Below, piece by piece: positions 51,602 through 60,047 of a DNA stretch of 64,000 nucleotides (within the stretch, counting starts at the first letter, position 1; each line of letters opens with the position of its first letter). The notes beneath the pieces are model-generated. The model saw nothing but the letters and a program-made list of their open reading frames with translations. It was not told the DNA's origin and did not search any database. The position numbers and the translations under genes were made by a program. Location: positions 1 to 64,000 of the forward strand of contig JBLHKS010000003.1 of assembly GCA_047620505.1 (NCBI GenBank), written 5' to 3'. The DNA comes from JBLHKS01 sp047620505. Its GTDB lineage: Bacteria > Verrucomicrobiota > Verrucomicrobiia > Verrucomicrobiales > DEV007.

Positions 51602-54466
51602 TCAGTCCAGAAACAGAAACTCCGTCGAGGCCAACAGCAGATGCGCGAGGTGTCCGTAGGCGGCTTCGATCTGGGCTTGCGCCTCGCCGCCTCCGCTGAT
51701 GTCAGCGAGAAATCCGACAGCACGCGGTGCCTCGTCAGCTCGCGGCGAGCGGTTCAGGATTTTTCGATAAAGCCAAGCCACCTCGGCTTCCGGTGCCTCC
51801 TCAGCGGCGATCGCTTGCTTGCCGACTTCGTTGGCCTGCACTTGCAAGAATTCACTGTTCAGTAGAAACAACGCCTGCGTCGGTGCGGTCGTCACCGAGC
51901 GGCTGCCGCTAACCAAATCTGGATTCGCCGCGTCGAACATCGCCATTTCCGCGACGATATTGTTTCGCGCAACCGGCAGGTAGACCGTGCGCAGGGTTTC
52001 TTTGCCAAAATCCATCGGCTTATCAAGATCCTCGCCGTACTTCATCGACGTCCCGGCACCGGAGTTTGGATCGAGATGACCGGCGAGAAACAAAACGCTG
52101 TCGCGAATTTCTTCGGCGGAAAGTCGGCGGCGATCACGGCGGCCGAGAAGCTTGTTTTCTGGATCGGCAGCCAGCAGCTGCTCGGGTGTGTCTGAACTGA
52201 GTTGGTAAGCGCGGCTCAGGACGATTTCCCGGATCAAACTCTTCACAGATCCCCCATTTGCGCGGAATTTCGCCGCAAGAAAATCGAGGAGATCCGGATG
52301 AGTCGGCCGCGATCCCAGCACTCCGAAATTATCAACTGACGCAACGATTCCACGCCCGAAAAGCCAGCCCCAGATCCGGTTCGCCATCACTCGATCAAGC
52401 ACAGCCACATCCTCGCCGATCATCCAGTTCGCCAGCTCCAATCGCCCGCTGGAGCCTTCCGGAATCTCCGGCGCAGCCCCTTTTTGGAGCGCAAGCGGAA
52501 ACCGACGAGGCACAATTTGGCCTAACTGACCGACTTCGCCTCTGACTCGCAAATTCATGTCGCCCGCATCGGCTGAGTCGCGTGGAGCCATCGCGACTTC
52601 CTCGTTTCTCAACTCCTTAAGCAGCTTAGTTAGCTCCTTTTTCAGCTCATCTTCGTTCATTGTGAACAGAGTTTCGGGCCCATCTACTTTCGCCGCTGCC
52701 AGCGCTTCCGCCTCACGTTCGATCTCGGAAACCGCGATCAACTGAACGGCGTCCAGAATGATGAAGCCGTCCGCATCGGTCGTCTCGACAATCACATTTG
52801 CTCGACCGCCCTTCTCGAATCGAAAACGGCCGATCGGTTGAAAAAGCCGCGCCACCGAAGGCGTTTTGGTTTGATCCACAGTCACGGTTTCGATCCCATC
52901 CCAAGCCTCGATTGTGATCGGAATTTTCCTGGCTCGCGACTTGTCCGAGCTGTAAGCGATTCGAACTTCGTAGGTTCCGCTTTCCGGCAAGCTGGCGCGG
53001 AACACAGCGCGTTTCTCCCCGTTGTAGCCCTTTTTTCCCTTGGGATCGTGGACCAGATAATTCTCGCCAAAACGAACTGAATTCAGCTGCGAAACTCTCC
53101 AGTCGCCAATGAGTTCAGCATCAGCGTTATCGTAAAGAACGCCAGCCAGAGGCAAGTTGTCAGTTGCCGTCTTGCCTCCCGCCTTTTTCATGTAGGATTT
53201 CTCGACGACGAGCTTCATCGCCAGTTCAAGCCGTTCGACTTTCGCAGCTAATTCGGTTCGCTGAGGCTCTGGCAGGGGCAACGGTTGCTCGACCCAACTG
53301 GCGACGTTGACGCAGCCATTTCGAGTTCCCATAACGACTTGAGTCGAGCGGAAAATCCCGGCCATCGCGTAATAATCTTCATGTGAGATCGGATCGAACT
53401 TGTGATCGTGGCAACGCGCACACCCTAACGTTAGCCCAAGAAAAGCCCGACCAACGGTATCGACTTGCTCATCGGCGGTGTCGAGCCGGAGCTTTTCTTT
53501 GTCGCGTTCAGTCAGCATTTTTGGCCCGAGCGAGAGAAATGTGGAACCCAGCAGCTGCTGCGCGCGCAGCTCATCATCGGCGGCAGGCAAGAGATCGCCA
53601 GCAAGCTGTTCTCGAACGAATTGATAGTAAGATCGATCATCGTTAAAAGTCTCGATCACGTAGTTCCGATAGCGCCAGGCGTGGAAGAAAGTGAAATTTC
53701 GGTCGCCGCCGTTGGAGTCCGCATAACGAGCGACGTCAAGCCAATGCCGCCCCCATTTTTCGCCGAATGCGGTGCGCGAAAGCAAATCATCGACCACTGA
53801 CTCGAAGGCTTCCGGAGTCGGGTTCTCCGCAAACGCGGCGGTCTCATCTGGAGTCGGCGGAAGGCCCGTGAGATCGTAGAAAACGCGTCGAATCAGCACT
53901 TCTGGTTTCGCATCATCGACAGGCTTCAACCCTTCGGATTCGAGTTTTGTCAGGATGAAACGATCGACGGGTTTGCGCGACCAGCTTTCATCCGCAACGG
54001 CGGGCTCGTCTACCTTTTCAAGTGGCCGGAATGCCCAATTTTTGCGAGCGACCTCGTAGTCGATTGGCGCTCGACGGACCGCCGCAACGAGAGCCGAATC
54101 GCGCGGATCGGGCGCGCCCATCGCGATCCATTTTTCGAGCTTCGCGATCTCTTCAACCGACAGGCGAGACTTCGGCGGCATTTGAAGATCCTCGTCTTCG
54201 TAACGGATCGAATGGACTAACAAACTTTTATCGACGTTTCCCGGAACCGCGGCGGCTCCGGAGTCTCCGCCGATTTGCCAGCCCTCGCGGCGATCAAGCC
54301 AGAGCCCGCCCTTGCGTTTTCCTGCCTCCTCGGAATGACATTCGTAGCAGCGCTCAACGAGGATCGGGCGAACTTCGTTTTCAAAAAAATCGACGTCATT
54401 CGCTCTCAGCAGCTGCTGAGAAATTGCGAGAGTCGTCAGGACGACGAGTTGAGTTCTGGCAGCCAT
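51602..54466 (-). CDS. PSD1-type secreted protein (cytochrome c, DUF1549, DUF1553), second copy
   Basis: 954 residues from the ATG at 54464-54466; an earlier start at 54535 would overlap the DUF1501 gene by 8 bases. Signal peptide MAARTQLVVLTTLAISQQLL, heme motif CYECH (Cys40, Cys43, His44), DUF1549 with CARCHDHKFDPI, a beta-sandwich insert (about 470-610, YNGEKRAVFRASLPESGTYEVRIAY-like) that differs from the LamG insert of the first copy, and DUF1553 to the end. It is downstream of DUF1501 here, whereas in the first cassette it is upstream. The two proteins are clear paralogues in the same families. Three dispersed palindromes fall within it, one in the signal peptide. Confidence 0.92.
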   Translation of the reverse strand: MAARTQLVVLTTLAISQQLLRANDVDFFENEVRPILVERCYECHSEEAGKRKGGLWLDRREGWQIGGDSGAAAVPGNVDKSLLVHSIRYEDEDLQMPPKSRLSVEEIAKLEKWIAMGAPDPRDSALVAAVRRAPIDYEVARKNWAFRPLEKVDEPAVADESWSRKPVDRFILTKLESEGLKPVDDAKPEVLIRRVFYDLTGLPPTPDETAAFAENPTPEAFESVVDDLLSRTAFGEKWGRHWLDVARYADSNGGDRNFTFFHAWRYRNYVIETFNDDRSYYQFVREQLAGDLLPAADDELRAQQLLGSTFLSLGPKMLTERDKEKLRLDTADEQVDTVGRAFLGLTLGCARCHDHKFDPISHEDYYAMAGIFRSTQVVMGTRNGCVNVASWVEQPLPLPEPQRTELAAKVERLELAMKLVVEKSYMKKAGGKTATDNLPLAGVLYDNADAELIGDWRVSQLNSVRFGENYLVHDPKGKKGYNGEKRAVFRASLPESGTYEVRIAYSSDKSRARKIPITIEAWDGIETVTVDQTKTPSVARLFQPIGRFRFEKGGRANVIVETTDADGFIILDAVQLIAVSEIEREAEALAAAKVDGPETLFTMNEDELKKELTKLLKELRNEEVAMAPRDSADAGDMNLRVRGEVGQLGQIVPRRFPLALQKGAAPEIPEGSSGRLELANWMIGEDVAVLDRVMANRIWGWLFGRGIVASVDNFGVLGSRPTHPDLLDFLAAKFRANGGSVKSLIREIVLSRAYQLSSDTPEQLLAADPENKLLGRRDRRRLSAEEIRDSVLFLAGHLDPNSGAGTSMKYGEDLDKPMDFGKETLRTVYLPVARNNIVAEMAMFDAANPDLVSGSRSVTTAPTQALFLLNSEFLQVQANEVGKQAIAAEEAPEAEVAWLYRKILNRSPRADEAPRAVGFLADISGGGEAQAQIEAAYGHLAHLLLASTEFLFLD
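52173..52182. repeat. AGCAGCTGCT palindrome, copy 35
   Basis: In the second PSD1 gene, codons for EQLL, minus strand. Confidence 0.95.
53550..53559. repeat. AGCAGCTGCT palindrome, copy 36 (12-mer)
   Basis: In the second PSD1 gene, codons for QQLL. Confidence 0.95.
54408..54417. repeat. AGCAGCTGCT palindrome, copy 37 (12-mer)
   Basis: In the second PSD1 signal peptide, codons for QQLL. Confidence 0.95.
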
Positions 54467-54527
54467 GAATTCAGATGAAACCACGAGAACTTGTGGCGGA
54501 AGTTTTCGAAAATCAATTCTTGCCGAT

Positions 54528-56000
54528 TCACGCAACGATGTCGTGAACGACGTGGCCGTGAACGTCGGTCAATCGGAAGTCGCGCCCCTGGTATCGATGA
54601 GTCAGTTTTTTGTGATCGATCCCGAGCAAATGCAGGATCGTCGCGTTCAAATCGTGGATGTGCATCGTGCCCGGGGTCCACTTATCCTTGTTAGGCTTCG
54701 GGCGGAGCACGTTGCCGTCAGCATCGCAAATGTTGTAGCCGAAATCATCAGTTCGGCCGTAGGTGACGCCCGGCTTAACTCCTCCGCCAGCCATCCAGAC
54801 GGAAAAACATCTCGGATGATGATCGCGGCCGTAATTTTCCTTCGTCAGCTTGCCCTGACAGTACGACGTCCGGCCAAATTCGCCGCCCCAAACCACCAGC
54901 GTTTCGTCTAGCATCCCGAGCCGCTTCAAGTCTTTGATCAGCGCCGCGCTCGCTTGGTCGATGTCTTTGCACTGCGATTCGTGTTCGCGCGGCAGACCGC
55001 CATGCGCATCCCAACCGCGGTGAAAAATCTGGATATTCCGGACGTCGCGTTCCGCCAGACGACGCGCGTTCAAACAGCAGGCAGCGAAGGATCCGGGCTG
55101 ACGTGCTTCCTCGCCGTAGAGCTCAAAAACTTCATCCGGCTCCCCTGACAAATCCATCAACTCAGGCACAGAAGTCTGCATGCGATAGCCCATCTCGTGC
55201 TGCTTGATTCGCGAAAGAATCTCCGGATCGCCAAACTCTTTGTGCTGTGCCTGGTTCAGCGCTGCGAGCGTATCCAGTTGAGCCCGGCGGTCGTTCGAGC
55301 TGACTCCAGGTGGGTTGCTGAGGTAGAGAACGGGATCGCCTTCGCTTCGCAGAAGCACTCCCTGATGTTCGGACGGCAGAAAACCGCTTCCCCAAAGCCT
55401 GCCGAACAAACTCTGCTCCGCGAAACTGGTTTTTGCGTGCATCACGACGTAGCCGGGCAGATTTTCGTTCGCGTTTCCGAGGCCGTAGCTCAGCCAGGCA
55501 CCGAGACTCGGCCGCCCCGGAATCTGGCTGCCGGTCTGGATGTAGGTGATCGCTGGATCATGGTTAATCGCTTCTGTGAACACGCTGTTAACCACGCAGA
55601 GATCCTTCGCGACCGTCGCCGTGTGTGGGAGCAATTCGCTGACCCAAACTCCGTCTTCATTGTTGTCCTGTTTCGTGAATTCGTACTTGCTCGGGCAGAC
55701 CGGCAGCGTCTTCTGGCCTGCCGTCATTCCTGTGATTCGCTGCCCGTCGCGAACCTCCTCCGGCAGATCTTGGCCGAACATCTCGCGCATCTTTGGCTTG
55801 TAATCCCAGGTATCGATGTGGCTCGGACCACCGCTCATGAAGAGGTAAATCACGCGCTTCGCCTTGTGGGTCAGACTGTCGTCTGCCGCGCCCAGCATCT
55901 GAGCCATCGCCGCCGTTCCTAAGCCGAGCGCGCTACGGCCGAAAAGTTGCCTCCGGGTTTGGAGGAGATCCGATTCGCGATCAATTTCGTGAGCTTTCAT
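54528..56000 (-). CDS. DUF1501 family protein, second copy
   Basis: 490 residues from the ATG at 55998-56000 (an in-frame start four codons upstream is possible). The N-terminus HEIDRESDLLQTRRQLFGRSALGLG lacks a strict RR-x-F-L-K but has RRQLFG, a plausible Tat motif. Shared stretches with the first copy include RLWGSGFLPSEHQGV, WGGEFGRTSYCQGKLT and FRLTDVHGHVVHDI. It is the first gene of the reversed cassette, transcribed before the PSD1 gene, 61 bp away. The gene starts 36 bp from the stop of the alcohol dehydrogenase on the same strand. It has no dispersed palindrome. Confidence 0.9.
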   Translation of the reverse strand: MKAHEIDRESDLLQTRRQLFGRSALGLGTAAMAQMLGAADDSLTHKAKRVIYLFMSGGPSHIDTWDYKPKMREMFGQDLPEEVRDGQRITGMTAGQKTLPVCPSKYEFTKQDNNEDGVWVSELLPHTATVAKDLCVVNSVFTEAINHDPAITYIQTGSQIPGRPSLGAWLSYGLGNANENLPGYVVMHAKTSFAEQSLFGRLWGSGFLPSEHQGVLLRSEGDPVLYLSNPPGVSSNDRRAQLDTLAALNQAQHKEFGDPEILSRIKQHEMGYRMQTSVPELMDLSGEPDEVFELYGEEARQPGSFAACCLNARRLAERDVRNIQIFHRGWDAHGGLPREHESQCKDIDQASAALIKDLKRLGMLDETLVVWGGEFGRTSYCQGKLTKENYGRDHHPRCFSVWMAGGGVKPGVTYGRTDDFGYNICDADGNVLRPKPNKDKWTPGTMHIHDLNATILHLLGIDHKKLTHRYQGRDFRLTDVHGHVVHDIVA

Positions 56001-56035
56001 GAGTTCGATCAATTAAGAGCGGTCAATTCCCGAAT

Positions 56036-57061
56036 TCAAGCGGCTCCCGGCTCGATCACCGCCTTCGGCGTCGTTTTCTCGAAGCTCGCTTCGAATGCGT
56101 CCAGGGCGCGGCTTAGCGGAAACGTCTCCACCAGATCGTCGACCGGAATCACGCCATCTCGCAGGTGTTTCTGAGCCATCTCGAAATCGTCCCACGCCGC
56201 CGCCATGCAAGTGTGGATCCGCTGCTCACCGCGCACGATCTCCGTCGCCGGCCAATCGATCCGCGATCCGTAAGTCGCGATGATCCCGATCAAGCCGCCC
56301 CATTTCACGCTTTCGCCTGCGCTCGCGAGAGCCGCCGGCGCGCCTGAAGCCTCGATGAACCGGTCCACCGGTGCCAGCAGCTGCTGGGCGAGCGGATTCG
56401 CCTCGCTCACGACAATCGTCTCAAAACCCAGCTCCCGCGCCTTGGCCAAACGCACATTCTCATCGACCTCAGCCCCGGTTACGATCACATTTCCACCCGC
56501 CGCCCGCGCCAGCAAAGCGCAGAGCAAACCGATGATTCCGCATCCTGACACGACCACATCGTGCCCTGGCTGGATTTCGCACTTCTTCAAAACGCAACGA
56601 CTCGCGACGGCCAGCGGCTCAATCATCGCGCCCTGACGAAACGACAAATCGTAGCGCAACGGCATCACGTAGCGCTGATCGACACAGACAAAATCGGCCA
56701 TCGCGCCCGACATGTGGAAACCGACAATCTGGCGCTCCCTGCAAATATTCGTGTTCCCCGCTCGGCAGTTGTCGCAGCGATGGCAGGAGTGGATCGCGAT
56801 CCCGCAAACCGGCTGGCCGCGCTCCCAGCCCGAAACTTCTTCGCCCCACGTGTCAATCGTCGCCGAAAATTCGTGTCCGAGGATTCTGGGGCGCTGCACA
56901 AAATTGAAATTCGGCTTGCCGAGCGCCGCGCTCACGTCCGAGCCACAAATCCCGACAGCGGCGACTTTGAGGCGGATTTCGTTAGGCCCCGGCTCCGGCA
57001 TCGGGGAGTCGATAAGGGCGAGGTCTTTAGGTTGGTTTGATTGAAGGCAAACTGCGCGCAT
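56036..57061 (-). CDS. zinc-type medium-chain alcohol/sugar dehydrogenase
   Basis: 341 residues of the MDR superfamily. Catalytic zinc ligands in AVGICGSD (Cys38) and GHEFSA (His-Glu), structural zinc cysteines in CHRCDNCRAGNTNIC, Rossmann motif VVVSGCGIIGLLCALLA (about 165-180). The pattern fits sorbitol/L-threonine/galactitol dehydrogenases. Neighbours on the minus strand are the PSD1/DUF1501 pair downstream and a beta-helix and Gfo/Idh protein upstream, so a sugar alcohol or sugar acid is a reasonable substrate guess. One dispersed palindrome lies in AQQLLAP codons. Confidence 0.87.
   Translation of the reverse strand: MRAVCLQSNQPKDLALIDSPMPEPGPNEIRLKVAAVGICGSDVSAALGKPNFNFVQRPRILGHEFSATIDTWGEEVSGWERGQPVCGIAIHSCHRCDNCRAGNTNICRERQIVGFHMSGAMADFVCVDQRYVMPLRYDLSFRQGAMIEPLAVASRCVLKKCEIQPGHDVVVSGCGIIGLLCALLARAAGGNVIVTGAEVDENVRLAKARELGFETIVVSEANPLAQQLLAPVDRFIEASGAPAALASAGESVKWGGLIGIIATYGSRIDWPATEIVRGEQRIHTCMAAAWDDFEMAQKHLRDGVIPVDDLVETFPLSRALDAFEASFEKTTPKAVIEPGAA
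56376..56385. repeat. AGCAGCTGCT palindrome, copy 38 (12-mer)
   Basis: In the alcohol dehydrogenase gene, codons for QQLL. Confidence 0.95.
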
Positions 57062-57130
57062 GATCCGATGATCAACCGGCCAATCCGGGTCGTCGAGTGG
57101 GAATCGAATCCCGAGCCGCGTTTTCCCTCC

Positions 57131-58477
57131 TTACGGCCCGACAACCGACTCTCGCCAACCCTCGACTTTGTTGTCGTCCGCGAACTCCACTTTCGAGCCG
57201 GCCAAGGCCCAGACTGCGAATTGCGGAGGCCCGCCTTTCCGCGGGGAGGGACATTTGAAATCGTTTCCGCGCACCACGATCTCTCCCTGGCTACGAATCG
57301 CGGCGACTCCGCTTCCGGTGAAATCATTCCCGGTGAACTCAGCCGTCGCGCCTTTGAAAACCATCACCAACGGCGGCATCCCGCCCTCGCGCTTGATCTG
57401 ATTTCCCTCGATCTCGACGGTCCAGCCAGCCTGAATTCCGATCGCGACGAGCGTCTTCGCGGTGATTTCGTTGTCCTTGATCACGGCATGTCCGGCTTTG
57501 CAGGTGTCCAAGCCGATCGCCGCCAGTTTGTTGTCGTAAATCTTGTTTCCCACAATCGTCGGCCGCGCGTCAGCCGTTGCACCGATACCAGCCATTTCGT
57601 TTTCGAAACACTCGTTGCCTTCGATCCTCGGCGAAGCCTCGTTGCGCGTTCCGATTCCGGCCATCCCGTTTCGGTAGCACTTGTTCTCTTTGATTATCGG
57701 CGCGGTTCCCTTCATCCGATTGCCAATCCCGGCACGGCGGTTTTCGAAACACTCATTTTCGATCACGAGCGGCGTTGCACCTTCGCGAATCCCGACGCCA
57801 GCCCTGACATTGCCAAAACAACGGTTGCCGCGAATCTCCGGGCTCGACGCGCGGCAGCCAATCCCACCTCGCAGGTTTTCATAACAGGTGTTGCCCTTCG
57901 CGAGCGCCGTCGTCCCATCTGCGAATCCAATTCCGCCGCCAAGATTTCGGTAGACGACGTTGTTAAGAATCTGCGATTTGTTCTTTTTGCCGGACACGCC
58001 GATTCCAGCGTTTCCATTATCGTGGACGATGCAGTTCTTAACCGTGGCGGTCACGCCGGCAACGACGACGGCTGGAGACGAACCTTCGTAGCCGACAGCG
58101 CCCTGGTCATCCGCCAGGTTTTCGCCTCGGGTTTCGAAGTGCTTGTCGAAAATCGCCTGATCGAATTTTCCAGCTTTCGTGACCGTCAGGCCGTCGAGCG
58201 TTGAGCCTTCAGCCATCGTCACCGCGGGCGATTTTCCTCCAGCGTCGAGAATCGTCTTCTCCGCTCGTTTCTCGCCCTTGGCGCTTTGCACAACGACGCC
58301 TTCGCGCATCGCCAGCTGCTCGGCGTAATGCCCGGGTTGGACGACGACAGCATCTCCAGACGCCGCCGAATCAATCGCAGCCTGGATCGTCTTGAAATCG
58401 CCTGGAACGCCGATTTCGGCAGCGCCGACGATTCCCGCCAAAGCTAGCAGCTGCTGGATGATGAGGAATTGTTTCAT
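57131..58477 (-). CDS. secreted right-handed parallel beta-helix protein
   Basis: 448 residues. Signal peptide MKQFLIIQQLLALAGIVGA, then IGVPGDFKTIQAAIDSAASGD, the usual opening of pectate-lyase-like folds. At least eight units of about 23 residues follow (NTCYENLRGGIGCRASSPEI, NRCFGNVRAGVGIREGATPL, NECFENRRAGIGNRMKGTAPI, NECFENEMAGIGATADARPT), one rung each, with stacked Asn and Cys. No pectinase catalytic set is evident, and it may bind or cut polysaccharide or act structurally. It overlaps the next upstream gene (Gfo/Idh) by 4 bases. IQQLLAL codons of the signal peptide carry a dispersed palindrome. Confidence 0.82.
   Translation of the reverse strand: MKQFLIIQQLLALAGIVGAAEIGVPGDFKTIQAAIDSAASGDAVVVQPGHYAEQLAMREGVVVQSAKGEKRAEKTILDAGGKSPAVTMAEGSTLDGLTVTKAGKFDQAIFDKHFETRGENLADDQGAVGYEGSSPAVVVAGVTATVKNCIVHDNGNAGIGVSGKKNKSQILNNVVYRNLGGGIGFADGTTALAKGNTCYENLRGGIGCRASSPEIRGNRCFGNVRAGVGIREGATPLVIENECFENRRAGIGNRMKGTAPIIKENKCYRNGMAGIGTRNEASPRIEGNECFENEMAGIGATADARPTIVGNKIYDNKLAAIGLDTCKAGHAVIKDNEITAKTLVAIGIQAGWTVEIEGNQIKREGGMPPLVMVFKGATAEFTGNDFTGSGVAAIRSQGEIVVRGNDFKCPSPRKGGPPQFAVWALAGSKVEFADDNKVEGWRESVVGP
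58446..58455. repeat. AGCAGCTGCT palindrome, copy 39
   Basis: In the beta-helix signal peptide, codons for QQLL; the only copy with a T flank. Confidence 0.95.
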
Positions 58478-59943
58478 ACTTCGTTTGGAATAGCCCAGCC
58501 TTCGCGGTAGTCGCGCGAGAGGAGCTTGTTAGCCTCGTCATTGTTCGTGAATCGCTCGTTCGCTTGGTCGATTTCGAGAACCGGCCCGATCTGATAATTC
58601 GTCATGCCGAGATCGACGCCAGCTCCTTCGAGGTTGCTGCTGATTTGATCCCAGGATTCCGCGACCTGCGGGTTGTCGCCGAGATGTTTCGGCTTTTCGC
58701 TGAACGGAACTTCCTCGCCGACACGCATCGCGATGTTGCCGAGGTGGCAGAGCGCGCTGGAAAAATGTCCGTGCTCGACGGGCGCGTTGATCATCGTTTT
58801 GTCGCCTTCGCGGATCGCCGTAATGAAACTGCCGAAAGGGCCGCCCGGAGTGATTTTGTCAGGCACGCCTCCCTTGATCGACTCACCTTTGTCAGAGCCT
58901 TTCGGGTAGAATTTGCCGCCAGCGATCATCCCGTCAGTCGTGTAGTACTCGTTCTTCACTTTGAAATCCCAGCCCGGCGCTTTGCCTTTATTTGCAACGA
59001 GGCCACGGGTCTCAAAAACGACTAACGCGTCTCCATAATCGAAAATACTCATGTGCATGTTAGGCGTCTGGCCTTGATCCTCGTAACCGAGTCGCCCGCC
59101 TAACGCCCAGACTCTCTCGGGCATCGTCGCGCCTTCGATCGCCCATCGCGCGACGTCGATTTCGTGCACGCCCTGGTTGCCGGTGTCTCCGTTTCCGAAA
59201 TCCCAAAACCAGTGCCAGTTGTAGTGGACGAGATTGCGGTGAAAATCCTGCATCGGTGCCGGCCCAACCCAGGCGTCCCAGTTCAGCCAGTCCGGAACGG
59301 GCTCGACCTCTTTAAATCCGATGCTCCAGCGCGGTTTGCAGCAGTAGCCCTTGGAAACGGTCAGCTTCCCGTAGTTCCCGCTCTTCACGGCCGCGATTTC
59401 CTTCGCGCGGCTTTCACTGGAACGCTGTTGAGTGCCGTGCTGAACCAGCACACCATACTTTTCAGCAGCCTCGATGCATTTTCTTCCTTCCCAAACGTTG
59501 TGAGACATCGGCTTCTCGACGTAAACGTGTTTTCCAGCCTGACAAGCCCACACGGTGTTGAGCGAATGCGTGTGGTTGCAAGTCGCGACCGAAATCGCAT
59601 CGATGTCTTTGTCCTCCAGGGCACCGCGGATATCGGCGTAGGTTTTGACGTCCTTGCCTCCCTGCTTGTCGCGAATCTTCGCCTGACGTCCTTTGAACTG
59701 GGTCGCATCCACGTCAATCAGCGCGACGACCTGAGCATTGTCGTCAGCCAGAAAGCCATCGATGTGCGAGCCGCCCCTGCCTTTGATGCCGACGGTCGCC
59801 GTGTTGACGCGTTCATTCGCTCCACGAACCTGGCCGGTGCTCGACGTTCCGGAAAGGAAATACCAAGCGCTTCCCGCACTGAGCGCGGCGTTGAGTTTGA
59901 GGAATTTGCGACGGGAGTCTGATCGTGGGCTTTCTGGATTCAT
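58474..59943 (-). CDS. Gfo/Idh/MocA-family oxidoreductase with Tat signal
   Basis: 489 residues. Twin-arginine signal SRRKFLKLNAALSAG exports it to the periplasm, as usual for Planctomycete/Verrucomicrobia members. The N-terminal NADP site GIKGRGGSHIDGFLADD, EKPMSHNVWEGRKCIEA with the EKP motif, and the C-terminal domain with GNQGVHEIDVARWA (substrate-side His/Asp) fit glucose-fructose oxidoreductase-type enzymes acting on sugars. Its start leaves 104 bases to the divergent UxaA-type gene; promoters of both must lie there. It is coupled to the beta-helix protein by a 4-base overlap. No dispersed palindrome. Confidence 0.88.
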   Translation of the reverse strand: MNPESPRSDSRRKFLKLNAALSAGSAWYFLSGTSSTGQVRGANERVNTATVGIKGRGGSHIDGFLADDNAQVVALIDVDATQFKGRQAKIRDKQGGKDVKTYADIRGALEDKDIDAISVATCNHTHSLNTVWACQAGKHVYVEKPMSHNVWEGRKCIEAAEKYGVLVQHGTQQRSSESRAKEIAAVKSGNYGKLTVSKGYCCKPRWSIGFKEVEPVPDWLNWDAWVGPAPMQDFHRNLVHYNWHWFWDFGNGDTGNQGVHEIDVARWAIEGATMPERVWALGGRLGYEDQGQTPNMHMSIFDYGDALVVFETRGLVANKGKAPGWDFKVKNEYYTTDGMIAGGKFYPKGSDKGESIKGGVPDKITPGGPFGSFITAIREGDKTMINAPVEHGHFSSALCHLGNIAMRVGEEVPFSEKPKHLGDNPQVAESWDQISSNLEGAGVDLGMTNYQIGPVLEIDQANERFTNNDEANKLLSRDYREGWAIPNEV

Positions 59944-60047
59944 CGGATTTTTAGGGTTTGTGAAGATGATCTCATCTTAATCACGTCGGCCGATCAAGTT
60001 TTATTCCTGAGTTGCGCGCTCCGTTGTTCCAGGGCTGGATCAACGCA

